NCBI GenBank assembly: GCA_947630575.1
Contig: CANRIB010000008.1
Location: 1-45,334, forward strand
Length of the DNA: 45,334 nucleotides
Direction of reading: 5' to 3'
Source of the DNA: an uncultured Bacilli bacterium
GTDB taxonomy: Bacteria > Bacillota_I > Bacilli_A > RF39 > UBA660
Position numbers and translations under genes: made by a program. This document shows positions 25,807 to 35,053 of the stretch, in pieces. How positions within the stretch are numbered: the first letter of the stretch is position 1; each line of letters starts with the position of its first letter. Under the pieces are notes generated by a model. The model saw only the letters and a program-made list of their open reading frames with translations, had not been told where the DNA came from and made no database searches.

Positions 25807-27675
25807 GTGATAGTCTTTTCATGTTTAAAAAAAGAATTTATGAATTATGTAAAAGAAGGAATTATTAGTAATAAAGTTTATGATGCTTATAAAAAAATAT
25901 TTAATAAAAAAACCAAATACAACCAAATAAAAGCTTGGGCTAATAGTTTACCTCAAATGGCCGGTATTTTAGCCGATTTACCAGATAATACAGGTATAAC
26001 TATTGAATATGGTATACCTCTTACTAGTAAAAGTGTTGATATGGTTATCAGTGGTTATGACATCAACCATGAACCTACTATTATATTAGTTGAATTAAAA
26101 CAATGGTCCTACACTAAATTAATTAAATCTGTTGATGGTGTAGTTAGAACTAAAATTCATAACAAAGAAAAAAATGTTCTTCACCCCGCCTATCAAGTAT
26201 TATCCTATGCTGAATTATTAAAAGGCTATAACTTAACTATTGAAAAAGAACACATTAAGGTAATTCCCACAGTTTATCTCCATAATTATGATTTAAACAT
26301 TTCTGATGCTCTCTTTAATATTAAATATAAACCATATTATCAAAAAGTCCATATGTTTGGCCGCAATGAAGCCTTAGAACTTAAAGAATTAATCACAAGT
26401 TTTTTAAAATATGGGGATAACTTAAATGTTATTAACAAAGTTGATAATTCTGAAATTAAACCAACCAAAAAACTATTAAATGAAATTATCAATATGACTA
26501 AAGGAAACAAAGTATTTAATCTTTTAGATGAACAAAAAGTAATCATGGAAAATATTATTACTTTAGCCCATCAATCATTTATTGAAAATCAAAAACAAAC
26601 TATTATTGTTAAAGGTGGACCCGGGACTGGTAAATCAATATTAGCTATCAATGCCTTAGGAGAATTATTATCAGTTGGTTTAATGGGCGCATATGTTTCT
26701 AAAAATATGGCTCCTAGAAAAGTATATAAAAACATGATTGTTAATGGTTCAAATGAAATAAGTGTTAATGAATTATTTAAAAGTTCTGGTTATTTCTTTC
26801 GGGATAAAAAAGATAAATATGATTTTTTACTGGTTGATGAAGCCCATCGTCTTCAAGAAAAATCAGGCCTTCATAATAATTTAGGTGAAAATCAAATTAA
26901 AGAAATTATTAATGCTAGCAAACTAAGTGTCTTTTTTATTGACGAAAAACAAGCCATAACCATTAAAGATATCGGCACTATAAAAAATATTGAATATTAT
27001 GCTAAAATGTTAAAATCTAAAATAAATACTTATGAATTAACTAGTCAATTTCGTTGCAATGGAAGTGATAATTATTTGGGTTTTATTGAAGCCTTACTTT
27101 ATAATAAAAAAGAAAAACCTAAGTTTAATTTTGATTTTCAAGTAATGACAAGTCCCCAAGAATTAAAAGATTTAATAACGCGTAAAAATACTAACAATAA
27201 TGCCCGCATTGTTGCTGGTTTTTGTTGGCCGAGAAAAGTTTATACTGCCGATAATCAAAACTACCATGACATTAAGATTGGTGATTTTTCTATGAGTTGG
27301 AATCTAAAACATGGAGAACCTTTTGCCATCAGAGCAAATGCCATCAATGAAATAGGTTGTATTTATAATGTTCAAGGCTTAGAATTTGATTATATTGGAG
27401 TTATTATTGGTCCTGACTTAAAATATCAAAATGGTAAAATCATAACTGATTATAAAGCTCGTTCTAATACTGAAAAATCTTTATATGGCCTCCAAACTAA
27501 AATTAAAGAAAATAAAGATCAAAAAGCATATTATGAAAATATTGCCGATACTCTAATTAGAAATACTTATCGTGTATTACTAACAAGAGGTATTAAAGGC
27601 TGTTATGTTTATGCTTGTGATAAAAAATTACAACAACACTTAAAAAAGATGCAATCTCATCGCTTACATCTTTAA
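25807..27675 (+). CDS. DUF2075-type helicase fused to an N-terminal PD-(D/E)XK nuclease
   Basis: A 622-residue protein. The N-terminal domain has the PD-(D/E)XK core, VDMVI followed by VELKQW (Glu96 and Lys98). From about residue 245 it carries a superfamily 1-like ATPase of the DUF2075/Schlafen-helicase group: Walker A GGPGTGKS (270-277), LLVDEAHRLQ near 343, TSQFRCNGSDNY, NVQGLEFDYIGVIIG and RVLLTRGIKGCYVY. Such nuclease-helicase fusions are frequent in defence islands, but no function is established. GTG 25807 has AGGAG nine bases before; TTG 25798 abuts that site. Its promoter is followed by a terminator, suggesting attenuation. Confidence 0.85.
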   Translation: MIVFSCLKKEFMNYVKEGIISNKVYDAYKKIFNKKTKYNQIKAWANSLPQMAGILADLPDNTGITIEYGIPLTSKSVDMVISGYDINHEPTIILVELKQWSYTKLIKSVDGVVRTKIHNKEKNVLHPAYQVLSYAELLKGYNLTIEKEHIKVIPTVYLHNYDLNISDALFNIKYKPYYQKVHMFGRNEALELKELITSFLKYGDNLNVINKVDNSEIKPTKKLLNEIINMTKGNKVFNLLDEQKVIMENIITLAHQSFIENQKQTIIVKGGPGTGKSILAINALGELLSVGLMGAYVSKNMAPRKVYKNMIVNGSNEISVNELFKSSGYFFRDKKDKYDFLLVDEAHRLQEKSGLHNNLGENQIKEIINASKLSVFFIDEKQAITIKDIGTIKNIEYYAKMLKSKINTYELTSQFRCNGSDNYLGFIEALLYNKKEKPKFNFDFQVMTSPQELKDLITRKNTNNNARIVAGFCWPRKVYTADNQNYHDIKIGDFSMSWNLKHGEPFAIRANAINEIGCIYNVQGLEFDYIGVIIGPDLKYQNGKIITDYKARSNTEKSLYGLQTKIKENKDQKAYYENIADTLIRNTYRVLLTRGIKGCYVYACDKKLQQHLKKMQSHRLHL

Positions 27676-27690
27676 ACAACAACCATCTTT

Positions 27691-28746
27691 TTAATATTTT
27701 AATTTATAACTAGCATCTTTCATTTCACTAGTCGGAATAAATCCGGGTTGAGCATCAATTACATCAGGAATTCTATTTACTATATCTGCACAAGTAAGTC
27801 TAACAGTATCGGGTTTATTTATTACTACTGTTGTATCTGGCTCCCCATATATAGTCCACTCATTTGAATCAGCATCATTTGGCCCATATACTTTTCCAAC
27901 AGATTCTGCTTCTATTGTAATTCCCTCTTCTGTTTCCAGTATTGCAACTGCCCTCATCCCAGTTGCATCTCCGGCTTTTATATCCATTTTTAAAGTTTCA
28001 CTATGGATTTCTTCATCACTAGTTGTTGGGATCGTTTCGCTTCGCATTTTCTTTGGTGTTAAATGAAGCTTATCAGCAAGCCAACCTACAGTATTCCACA
28101 TATAAGAAGGCATAAATTCTCGATTATTAATTATTTTTTCTCTTTCTGCTTCACTAATTTTATCTACAATCGCAATTTTCTCTTCAAACTCCTCCATTGT
28201 TAGCCCTGCTCCATGGACCTGTGCTAAAGCAATTCCATAATCTTCTACATTATAAGAACTACTTCCTTTAATTTTAGTTATATTATGCGTTGAACCGGCG
28301 ATAGAAGTAATCATATTTCCCCAAAAAACATCTTGATAACCACATCCGGTAATTGTTACATTGTTTGCTTTAGCTAAAACATCTAGCTCATGATATAAAG
28401 TGGGATTAGAATTTTTAGCATAAAAGCACTCTTCCGAAGTGGTAATAACATTTACTCCATTTGTAACACAACACCTTATTTCATTTCCCACATCATTTAA
28501 ATAACTCATTGTGGTAATAACCGCAATATCAGGTTTAGTTTCTTTAAGTAAATCGTTTAATTTTGAAATATCATTAATTGTTACTCCTCTATTTTCACTA
28601 CCAATAATAACCCCAATATCTTCTCCAATAACCTCAGGATTAATATCTACTGCCCCAACAATATTACCCCCTAAATTATAAATATATTCCATGATATATT
28701 TACTCATTTTTCCACATCCAATTTGCACAACTTTAATTTGTTTCAT
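27691..28746 (-). CDS. 2,4-diaminopentanoate dehydrogenase-like NAD(P) oxidoreductase
   Basis: A 351-residue protein with an N-terminal Rossmann domain ([17 protein letters not shown], 6-22; then GAVDINPE) and a dihydrodipicolinate-reductase-like C-terminal domain. The closest family I recognise is 2,4-diaminopentanoate dehydrogenase, which acts in clostridial ornithine fermentation. No other gene of that pathway is present, so the substrate is uncertain. The start overlaps the 3' end of the upstream AAA+ gene by 14 bases with AAGGAG before it, so the two are translated together. Confidence 0.7.
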   Translation of the reverse strand: MKQIKVVQIGCGKMSKYIMEYIYNLGGNIVGAVDINPEVIGEDIGVIIGSENRGVTINDISKLNDLLKETKPDIAVITTMSYLNDVGNEIRCCVTNGVNVITTSEECFYAKNSNPTLYHELDVLAKANNVTITGCGYQDVFWGNMITSIAGSTHNITKIKGSSSYNVEDYGIALAQVHGAGLTMEEFEEKIAIVDKISEAEREKIINNREFMPSYMWNTVGWLADKLHLTPKKMRSETIPTTSDEEIHSETLKMDIKAGDATGMRAVAILETEEGITIEAESVGKVYGPNDADSNEWTIYGEPDTTVVINKPDTVRLTCADIVNRIPDVIDAQPGFIPTSEMKDASYKLKY

Positions 28747-29647
28747 TTAAATCAACTCCTTCTTCTCTAATTATATCTGCAAACTCTATTTTAAATCTTT
28801 CAATCTCTTTTAATTTAGCATCTTCATATATATTTTTTGCATTACAAATTGCTTTATAAAAATGTTTTAAAGTAACTTCTTTCGTATTATCATATAATGC
28901 AAAAGTAAAAGCATTAGCTACTATAGTTAAACATATATCCGGATATCTAGAAGCAATTTCATATACCCTTTTATATTCGTCAGTCATTTCTACAATAAAA
29001 CGCATAATTTTCTCTTTAATAAAATCTGTATAATTGCACTTAACTCCAATCTGTCTTTCAAGTTTTGGTAAAGTTCCCATTAATATTTGGACAGTGGTAT
29101 CTTTATCGGCTTCTAATACTTCTATCTTTTGAAATCTTCTTAAAAAAGCTCTATCACGTAAAATATAATGTTCATATTCTTCCGTTGTCGTTGCCCCAAT
29201 CATTTTAATTGTACCTCTATCAAGTCCTGCTTTAAGCATATTAGCAAAATCCATACCACCCTCTTTATTTACTAAAAGATGGGTTTCATCAATAAAAACA
29301 ATTACATTATCTTTACCTGCTAATTCCTTTACTAACAAATCAATTCTATTTTCACTAGTCCCATTAATATCGGTACTTCCAATTAAACTACTAATATTAA
29401 TTTTAATAATTTGATAGTTAAGCAAAACATCCGGCACATATCCTTTAATAATTCGATAAGCTAAACCCTCCACAATCGCTGTTTTACCAATTCCCGGTTT
29501 ACCAACTAATAAAGCACTTTTCTCTGGGGTGAGTAAAGTAAGTATCATTTGCTTAATTTCATTTTCTCTTCCAATCGCTGGGTCAGTTATATATTCTTTT
29601 TCTGTTAAGTTCTCTCCATAACGTTCTAACATACTTATTTCATCCAT
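28733..29647 (-). CDS. Stand-alone ClpA/ClpB-type AAA+ ATPase domain
   Basis: A 304-residue protein corresponding to one nucleotide-binding domain of Clp-type unfoldases: [14 protein letters not shown] (22-35), Walker A GKPGIGKT (49-56), Walker [12 protein letters not shown], sensor IGATTTEEY and the arginine-finger block [12 protein letters not shown]. Clp proteins normally have an N-domain and two such ATPase domains of 700-850 residues; here only D1 remains, with a short helical tail. There is no visible ClpP-docking loop. It is not obviously truncated: RBS, promoter and stop are in order, and it is coupled to the dehydrogenase gene. Confidence 0.8.
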   Translation of the reverse strand: MDEISMLERYGENLTEKEYITDPAIGRENEIKQMILTLLTPEKSALLVGKPGIGKTAIVEGLAYRIIKGYVPDVLLNYQIIKINISSLIGSTDINGTSENRIDLLVKELAGKDNVIVFIDETHLLVNKEGGMDFANMLKAGLDRGTIKMIGATTTEEYEHYILRDRAFLRRFQKIEVLEADKDTTVQILMGTLPKLERQIGVKCNYTDFIKEKIMRFIVEMTDEYKRVYEIASRYPDICLTIVANAFTFALYDNTKEVTLKHFYKAICNAKNIYEDAKLKEIERFKIEFADIIREEGVDLNETN

Positions 29648-29679
29648 AATATATTCCTTTCTATATTTCTTATATCTAT

Positions 29680-29707
29680 ATTATACCATAAAAGCTTGTA
29701 TTTCCAA
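29680..29707 (-). promoter_or_regulatory. Promoter of the AAA+/dehydrogenase pair
   Basis: Minus strand: TTGGAA (29707-29702), 16-base spacer, TATAAT (29685-29680) with a TG extension. Confidence 0.7.
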
Positions 29708-29727
29708 ATAAAAAAGCCAAGTAGTTA

Positions 29728-30105
29728 TTACTTTACTTTGACAATTTCTTTAATCCATAATCCATGCAAATTACAATAATCTAAAGCTTCTTTAATTTCT
29801 TCCTCTTTTTCTACTTTAAATTTAGCAAGTGGTTCCATATTTGGTTTTAAATCCACTTTTTTAATACCTTTATTTGTAACTAAATAAATCCACTTAATAT
29901 AATGTGCTTCTTCCATTGGATGATTAATTTCCCCAACTTTTACCGTAACTTCCTCATTATTAATATTAACCACTGGCACATGTTTTTCTTGGGCAGCATC
30001 TACACTGTTGGTAGTTAATCTAACCATATCTTCTCCACAACAAGTCTTACCATCTTCTTTTGTAGTTATATTTCCACACTTTAAACATATTAAATATTCT
30101 TTCAT
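29728..30105 (-). CDS. dfx: Desulfoferrodoxin (superoxide reductase)
   Basis: Reduces superoxide to hydrogen peroxide without making oxygen, a defence typical of anaerobes. The 125-residue protein has both iron centres. The N-terminal desulforedoxin-type site is Cys7, Cys10, Cys22 and Cys23. The catalytic Fe(His)4Cys site is His42 (EKHVP), His62 and His68 (HPMEEAHYI), with Cys111 and His114 (CNLHG). Glu40 and Lys41 at the entrance are conserved. It stands alone, with GGTGAT before the ATG. It supports an anaerobic host. Confidence 0.94.
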   Translation of the reverse strand: MKEYLICLKCGNITTKEDGKTCCGEDMVRLTTNSVDAAQEKHVPVVNINNEEVTVKVGEINHPMEEAHYIKWIYLVTNKGIKKVDLKPNMEPLAKFKVEKEEEIKEALDYCNLHGLWIKEIVKVK

Positions 30106-30135
30106 TTTTTATCACCAATTCTATTTTACCAAATT

Positions 30136-31803
30136 TTATTCTCTAAATCTATCTTTATAAACATTTTCTTGAATTTGATCTAAACCTAATTTATCAGTAT
30201 AACTAATATTAACCAATTGAGTTTCTCTAAAAATATCTTCAATATCATCTTGTTCAAAATCATCACTTAATAAATTTAAATCAACATTAAATGTAAATTC
30301 ATAATTCTTATTAGCTTCCACACTACTAGCTAAATCTTTACTTACTTTTACTGTTTCTACATCTTCATCCTGAAATCTTCTTAAAGTTAAATATACATAT
30401 CTCTCATCATTACTTTCTGTAACTTTTAAAACATTATAAGTCTTTATAAAACTAACATTATAACTATCTTGATTATCATAATTTTTATTATCGGTTAATA
30501 TCTTATAATTCTCTTCACTAACATAAATAGTTTTATATATCTTAAAATTATTAACATATATTTTTTTCTTCTTTAAACTATTAATAAATAACTTAAACAA
30601 ATCTTTATTCCAAGAAAAATTCTCTATATCTTCTTCTAAACATACGGCATTATACCCACATTTATCTATCTCTATTTCTACTTTTAAATTATCTTTAAAA
30701 TCTGGATATTTATATTCAATTCTAACCATATCATTTAAAGTATTATCTATTTTAATTTCATCATAATTATATATCATTAAAGTATTTTTCATTTCTATAT
30801 TTCTTGTAATAGTTTTTATATCAGTTTTTGCATAATCATAAATAATCTCGGTATTAGCGATTTCTATTGCACCAATTGTAAGTCCTGTTCCCATTAATAC
30901 TATGATAATAAATAGTCTAGTTAAAATTACCCAAGATTTCATTTTTCGTTTACAAATGAAATTAATTGCTACTTCCAGGAAAAAAGCTCCTCCTAAAAAT
31001 AAAGAGAGTACTAAAAGTAATATTCCATAATATTTAACACCATTTATGAGTAAATAAATCATTAAAGCAAAGATAATTGTAATTCCTATTAAAAAACATA
31101 CTAGAAAGAAACTAACAAATATCCAAAAAGCTTTGAATAATCCATCACATATTTGATTAATTGTATCATGAGTATCCTGAGCATCATTAGTATTTTCAAC
31201 TATTTCTTTAGATTTATTATTATATTCTTTATCTTTTTCCTCTTTTTCTTCTTCGTCTTTTTCCACTATATTATTAGCAACTTTTTTAAATAATCTTTTA
31301 TCTAGCATTTTTACAAAAAATATCACAGCAATAACAGTATAACTTAAATCAATAATAAACTCCCATATATCGGCAAAAATACTTCCAATAGGACTTCCCA
31401 AATCTAAAAATAAATTTTCTCCCAAATTTTTAATTAAACTAAAAGGCAATCTAATTATTCCAATAATTATCATAATTAACGCTATTTCAATAATAATTTT
31501 AATAATATCTTTCGAACTTTTATTATCAAAAGAATCTACAAAATCACTTATTTTATTAGTAATTCTAGTTAAAAAATCTGTATTAACCTCTTCTTTTTTC
31601 TCTTTAACTTTATAAGCGGCAAGCATTTCTTTAACAATTAAATCTAATTCTCCTAACTCTTTTACTGCTTCTTCCTCTGTTAATCCTGCATTAACTTTTT
31701 CTTCAATATAACCTTCATATTCACTAATAATATCATCAATTTCTGTATCTTCTAAAACATCTAATCTTTTTCTTAATTTCCTTAAAAATTCATTTTTACT
31801 CAT
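30136..31803 (-). CDS. HAAS-domain membrane protein (partner of PadR)
   Basis: A 555-residue protein. Residues 1-65 form a HAAS/DUF1700-type alpha-helical domain (EFLRKLRKRLDVLEDTEIDDIISEYEGYIEEK) found beside PadR regulators. Several membrane segments follow (about 105-130, 150-175, 220-285, 293-315), then a roughly 240-residue extracytoplasmic region of no recognised family. The start overlaps the padR stop by 8 bases, so the two are translationally coupled. By analogy the membrane protein probably senses envelope state and affects the PadR repressor; the signal is unknown. Confidence 0.75.
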   Translation of the reverse strand: MSKNEFLRKLRKRLDVLEDTEIDDIISEYEGYIEEKVNAGLTEEEAVKELGELDLIVKEMLAAYKVKEKKEEVNTDFLTRITNKISDFVDSFDNKSSKDIIKIIIEIALIMIIIGIIRLPFSLIKNLGENLFLDLGSPIGSIFADIWEFIIDLSYTVIAVIFFVKMLDKRLFKKVANNIVEKDEEEKEEKDKEYNNKSKEIVENTNDAQDTHDTINQICDGLFKAFWIFVSFFLVCFLIGITIIFALMIYLLINGVKYYGILLLVLSLFLGGAFFLEVAINFICKRKMKSWVILTRLFIIIVLMGTGLTIGAIEIANTEIIYDYAKTDIKTITRNIEMKNTLMIYNYDEIKIDNTLNDMVRIEYKYPDFKDNLKVEIEIDKCGYNAVCLEEDIENFSWNKDLFKLFINSLKKKKIYVNNFKIYKTIYVSEENYKILTDNKNYDNQDSYNVSFIKTYNVLKVTESNDERYVYLTLRRFQDEDVETVKVSKDLASSVEANKNYEFTFNVDLNLLSDDFEQDDIEDIFRETQLVNISYTDKLGLDQIQENVYKDRFRE

Positions 31804-32119
31804 TTAATTCACTCCTTTTTATAAATCTATTAACATTTAAAGAAAACTTTTTCCATTCCTCTAATTGTTGCTTTTTCTTCTCTTTTCCCATCGCGGTTAA
31901 ATGATAATATTTTCGGATTGGTCCCTCATTAGATTCTTTAGTATAAGTATCAAAACACCTTTCATTTGTCAGTCTTTTTAATATTGGGTATATTGTTCCT
32001 TCATTAACATCCACGACTTTACTAACTGCTTCTACAAGTTCATACCCATACATATCTTTTTTCTCTACCATTACTAAAATTAGTAATTCTAAAACTCCTT
32101 TTTTATACTGGGTGTTCAA
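31796..32119 (-). CDS. PadR-family transcription regulator
   Basis: A 107-residue winged-helix repressor: KKGVLELLILVMVEKKDMYGYELVEAV, EGTIYPILKRLTNER with the recognition helix, and the beta wing around GPIRKYYHLTAMGKEK. PadR proteins usually repress their own operon and are released by small molecules or by stress. The start is TTG 32119 with AGAGGTGAT upstream. It heads a two-gene operon with the HAAS membrane protein. Confidence 0.9.
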   Translation of the reverse strand: MNTQYKKGVLELLILVMVEKKDMYGYELVEAVSKVVDVNEGTIYPILKRLTNERCFDTYTKESNEGPIRKYYHLTAMGKEKKKQQLEEWKKFSLNVNRFIKRSELNE

Positions 32120-32140
32120 AACTAATCACCTCTTTCCTAT

Positions 32141-32169
32141 ATCTTAAATCTACTACTATGTTTTGTCAA
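32141..32169 (-). promoter_or_regulatory. padR operon promoter
   Basis: Minus strand: consensus TTGACA (32169-32164), 17-base spacer, TAAGAT (32146-32141). Confidence 0.75.
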
Positions 32170-32190
32170 GTACTAAGTAATACATATATA

Positions 32191-32219
32191 TTTATATTTT
32201 TTTAAAATTATGCTAAAAT
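32191..32219 (+). promoter_or_regulatory. Promoter of the 100-residue membrane protein
   Basis: TTTATA (32191-32196), 17-base spacer, TAAAAT (32214-32219) with TG at 32211-32212. Confidence 0.5.
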
Positions 32220-32245
32220 AATAATAACACAAGGGTTGATGAATT

Positions 32246-32548
32246 ATGAAAATAAAAACTTTATTAATTATAATATCTATCGTAGTAGTCCTTCTTGCCT
32301 ATAATCTTTTTTGCTATTATTTTGCTAGCAATACCATTAAAGATCAAACAACTTACCCCATTAAAACCTATTTAAAAGAACATAATCTTTCTAATGACTA
32401 TGAATTTATTAAAGCTTTAAATAACGAAGATAATTCTTTAAGTGTCTACATCAAAATAGATAAAGATTACTATCACTTTATCTTATTAAAAGATGGTGCC
32501 TATAAAATATTAGAAGTAAATCAAGATATCCCTGTTTATATTCATTAA
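32246..32548 (+). CDS. Small membrane-anchored protein of unknown function
   Basis: A 100-residue protein with an N-terminal hydrophobic anchor (residues 5-27) and a soluble domain of about 70 residues with alternating charged and aromatic positions (DYYHFILLKDGAYKILEVN), probably extracytoplasmic. I do not recognise the family. It is transcribed divergently from padR and ends at a strong bidirectional terminator. A weak AGGG is the only ribosome site. Confidence 0.6.
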   Translation: MKIKTLLIIISIVVVLLAYNLFCYYFASNTIKDQTTYPIKTYLKEHNLSNDYEFIKALNNEDNSLSVYIKIDKDYYHFILLKDGAYKILEVNQDIPVYIH

Positions 32549-32580
32549 AAAACATTAGACCTCAAAATCTAATGTTTTTA
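32545..32580. terminator. Bidirectional terminator
   Basis: AACATTAGA (32551-32559) and TCTAATGTT (32568-32576) extended by A and T runs to about 13 bp. It separates the convergent small membrane protein and LigD-like genes. Confidence 0.85.
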
Positions 32581-33942
32581 ATCTTTTAAATAATCTTTAA
32601 TCGTAAAAGTTTTCGGACTAATCTCATCTAATTTATTCCATGAAATAGGTATAGATAAAGTAGGTTTATCTTTAAGCCTTAAAGAGTAAGGCGCAACACT
32701 AGTCGCACTTTTAGTATTACGAACCCAATCAATAAAAATCTTTCCTTCTCTTTCTTTCATTCGCATATTTGCCGTATATTTATCTGGATATCTTACTTCC
32801 ATCACTTCTGCAATATTTTTGGCGATACTTCTAAACTTCTTCCATGTAATTTTTTGAGTTATAGGAACAATGATATGGTAACCCTTTCCCCCACTAGTTT
32901 TAATGCTAGCCTTCAAATCAAATTCGTCTAATGTTTTCTTTAAATCTTTAACTCCATCTTGCACTTTTTTAAGACTTAAATTTTCATCAGGATCTAAATC
33001 AAAGACCATCATATCAGGATGATTAATATCCATTATTTTAGAACCCCAAATATGAAATTCAAAACTATTCATTTGTACTTCATATATTAATCCTTGTTCA
33101 TCTTTAATATAATAATAATTTTCTTTTTTCCCTGATTCATTAGGAATATTCACTTTTCCTAAATAAGGATTTTCTTCTAAATGTTTCTTAAAAAACTTTT
33201 CTCCTCCATAACCATCAGGCATCCTAATGGTACTAATAAGCCTATTTTTAATAAGCGGTAACATCTTTTTAGCGACTTTATGATAATACATCGCAATATC
33301 AAGCTTAGTAACTTTAGGATTTTTAAAAATAACTTTATCGGGATTAGTAATTTTAATTCCTGTGACGATTCCCTCTTTTATTGAAGTTCTAGGTTTAGTT
33401 TTCTTTTTATTTAAAGTTATTTCTTCCATCGTTCTTCCTGTTTTAATACTCGTATTATAGTTGTTTATATTATCACTATTGACGTATTTATCTTCCTCTT
33501 TAATTAATAACCAATTATCTTCTTTAAATCTAACTAAAGACCATTTACCTTTGATTCTCTCTCCTTTAATATCAAATTTAAGAACACCCTTTTTTAAGCC
33601 TTGATTAAAATCATTTAAAGCATCATAATATCCCTTATCAAAAAGCATGACTTTTCCTCCTCCATACTCTCCTTTAGGAATAGTACCTTCAAAATTGCGA
33701 TATGATAAAGGATGATCTTCCACCTTCACTGCCAGTCTTTTATCTTTAGGATTAAATGATGGCCCCTTAGGTACTGCAAAACTTAACATGATGCCTTTCC
33801 ATTCTAATCTTAAATCATAATGATCTTTTCTTGCTAAATGATGTTGCAAAGAATATCTTAATCTATTACTAGACTTTTCTTTTTTCCCAACTGGTTCTTT
33901 TGTTTTATTAAAATCCCTTTTCTTATTATATTTATCTAGCAT
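32578..33942 (-). CDS. LigD-like phosphoesterase-polymerase, no ligase domain
   Basis: A 454-residue relative of the end-joining protein LigD. The N-terminal 3'-phosphoesterase domain shows HHLARKDHYDLRLEW (34-48, with His41 and Asp43), EDHPLSYRNFEG and PKGEYGGG. From about residue 190 it has an archaeo-eukaryotic primase-type polymerase domain with MVFDLDPD, KTSGGKGYHI and FIDWVRN. The ATP-dependent ligase domain is missing, and neither Ku nor a separate ligase is in the window. It would process and fill broken ends. Start ATG 33942, GAGGTG upstream lying in a hairpin arm. It follows the STAND operon by 46 bases. Confidence 0.88.
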   Translation of the reverse strand: MLDKYNKKRDFNKTKEPVGKKEKSSNRLRYSLQHHLARKDHYDLRLEWKGIMLSFAVPKGPSFNPKDKRLAVKVEDHPLSYRNFEGTIPKGEYGGGKVMLFDKGYYDALNDFNQGLKKGVLKFDIKGERIKGKWSLVRFKEDNWLLIKEEDKYVNSDNINNYNTSIKTGRTMEEITLNKKKTKPRTSIKEGIVTGIKITNPDKVIFKNPKVTKLDIAMYYHKVAKKMLPLIKNRLISTIRMPDGYGGEKFFKKHLEENPYLGKVNIPNESGKKENYYYIKDEQGLIYEVQMNSFEFHIWGSKIMDINHPDMMVFDLDPDENLSLKKVQDGVKDLKKTLDEFDLKASIKTSGGKGYHIIVPITQKITWKKFRSIAKNIAEVMEVRYPDKYTANMRMKEREGKIFIDWVRNTKSATSVAPYSLRLKDKPTLSIPISWNKLDEISPKTFTIKDYLKD

Positions 33943-33947
33943 ATAAA

Positions 33948-33975
33948 AACACCTCTAATCTTATTTTGAGGTATT
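33948..33975 (-). terminator. Hairpin between the nuclease-paralog gene and ligD-like gene
   Basis: Minus strand: AATACCTC pairs with GAGGTGTT (one G-T), followed by T-residues. The second arm contains the GAGGTG ribosome site of the LigD-like gene, the same design as before mntP. Confidence 0.55.
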
Positions 33976-33988
33976 TTTAATTAATTAT

Positions 33989-35053
33989 TTATAAATTAGA
34001 TGCTGTTTTTCTTTTTCTTAAATCCATGATATAAACATTTAAATATGAAACATATTCTTTGGTATATATATTATTTCTAATATATTTTTTAATTAAGTTA
34101 TATTCATAATCTGTAAAACATAAAAACAAATAAAAAGCTGAAGAATAATTATGACTTTCATTAATTAAAACGTCTTTAAATCCCTTTTTAATATATTTTG
34201 CTTTAACATCATACAATTTTAATAATACTTTACTCTTATCATCTCTTCTTTTATTAAATTCAAAATAAACTGAATTATCTGTACAATTTGAAACCCAAGT
34301 AATTTCTACTTCCATATTATAAAAATGTGTAGCCAAAATATTATCAATTAAATATCTAATCTCTTCTTTATTAATTCTTTGTTCTTTATTCCAAAATAAT
34401 TTATTTAAACTCCCATATTGTACTTTTTTCCTCAAAATATTTACGACTTCTAAAATTTCCCTATCTAAAGTGATATGTTTAGTCGGATATTTATTTTGAA
34501 TATCCATTGGTAGCAAATCAAAAAAGTAATCAATATCAATTCTTAATCTGTCTTCTAGCTCAGTTATTCCCACTTCTCTCATATTTTGTAGTTCGTCTAA
34601 AAAAGTAAAATCTAAATCTTCAAAAAGAATATCATAATACGCATTTATATCATAAAATTCTTCTTTAATAAAATCTTTATAAAACTCTTGCATTTCATTT
34701 TCATATTCTATATCGACTATCTTATCAATTTTAGCCTGTAATTTCTTATTAAAGAATTCTTCAATAAACTCTTCTTTATCCATAAATTCAAATTCTTCTA
34801 ACCAAGCCAAAAAATAATATAAACCAATATTATGTATTTCTTCTAGCCCATAAAATTTATTATCTTTACTCCATTTATATAAATCTAAAAAAGCATTTTT
34901 ACATCTATCATATTGCTCATAATATAAATGCTCTGGGAAAAAAATTTTCAGTAATTTCTCGTTTAATATATCATTTATAAAAATAGTTTTACTTAAAAAA
35001 GTATTTATTATTTGATTATAAATCTTATAATTTTTAGTATTAAAAGCAATCAT
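33989..35053 (-). CDS. Paralog of the adjacent PD-(D/E)XK protein with lost catalytic residues
   Basis: A 354-residue protein with no known family name. Its N-terminus (MIAFNTKNYKIYNQIINTFL) matches that of the upstream gene, and so does the block LFWNKEQRINKEEIRYLIDNIL...MEVEITW. In the aligned nuclease core the active-site Asp is replaced (SVYFEF in place of GRIDFKF) and E-x-K becomes K-x-Y (VLLKLYD in place of VLIEIKK). It lacks the C-terminal 300 residues of its sister. It starts inside the stop codon of that gene (TAATG) with GGAGG before, so the two are coupled. A regulatory or structural partner is likely. Confidence 0.75.
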   Translation of the reverse strand: MIAFNTKNYKIYNQIINTFLSKTIFINDILNEKLLKIFFPEHLYYEQYDRCKNAFLDLYKWSKDNKFYGLEEIHNIGLYYFLAWLEEFEFMDKEEFIEEFFNKKLQAKIDKIVDIEYENEMQEFYKDFIKEEFYDINAYYDILFEDLDFTFLDELQNMREVGITELEDRLRIDIDYFFDLLPMDIQNKYPTKHITLDREILEVVNILRKKVQYGSLNKLFWNKEQRINKEEIRYLIDNILATHFYNMEVEITWVSNCTDNSVYFEFNKRRDDKSKVLLKLYDVKAKYIKKGFKDVLINESHNYSSAFYLFLCFTDYEYNLIKKYIRNNIYTKEYVSYLNVYIMDLRKRKTASNL

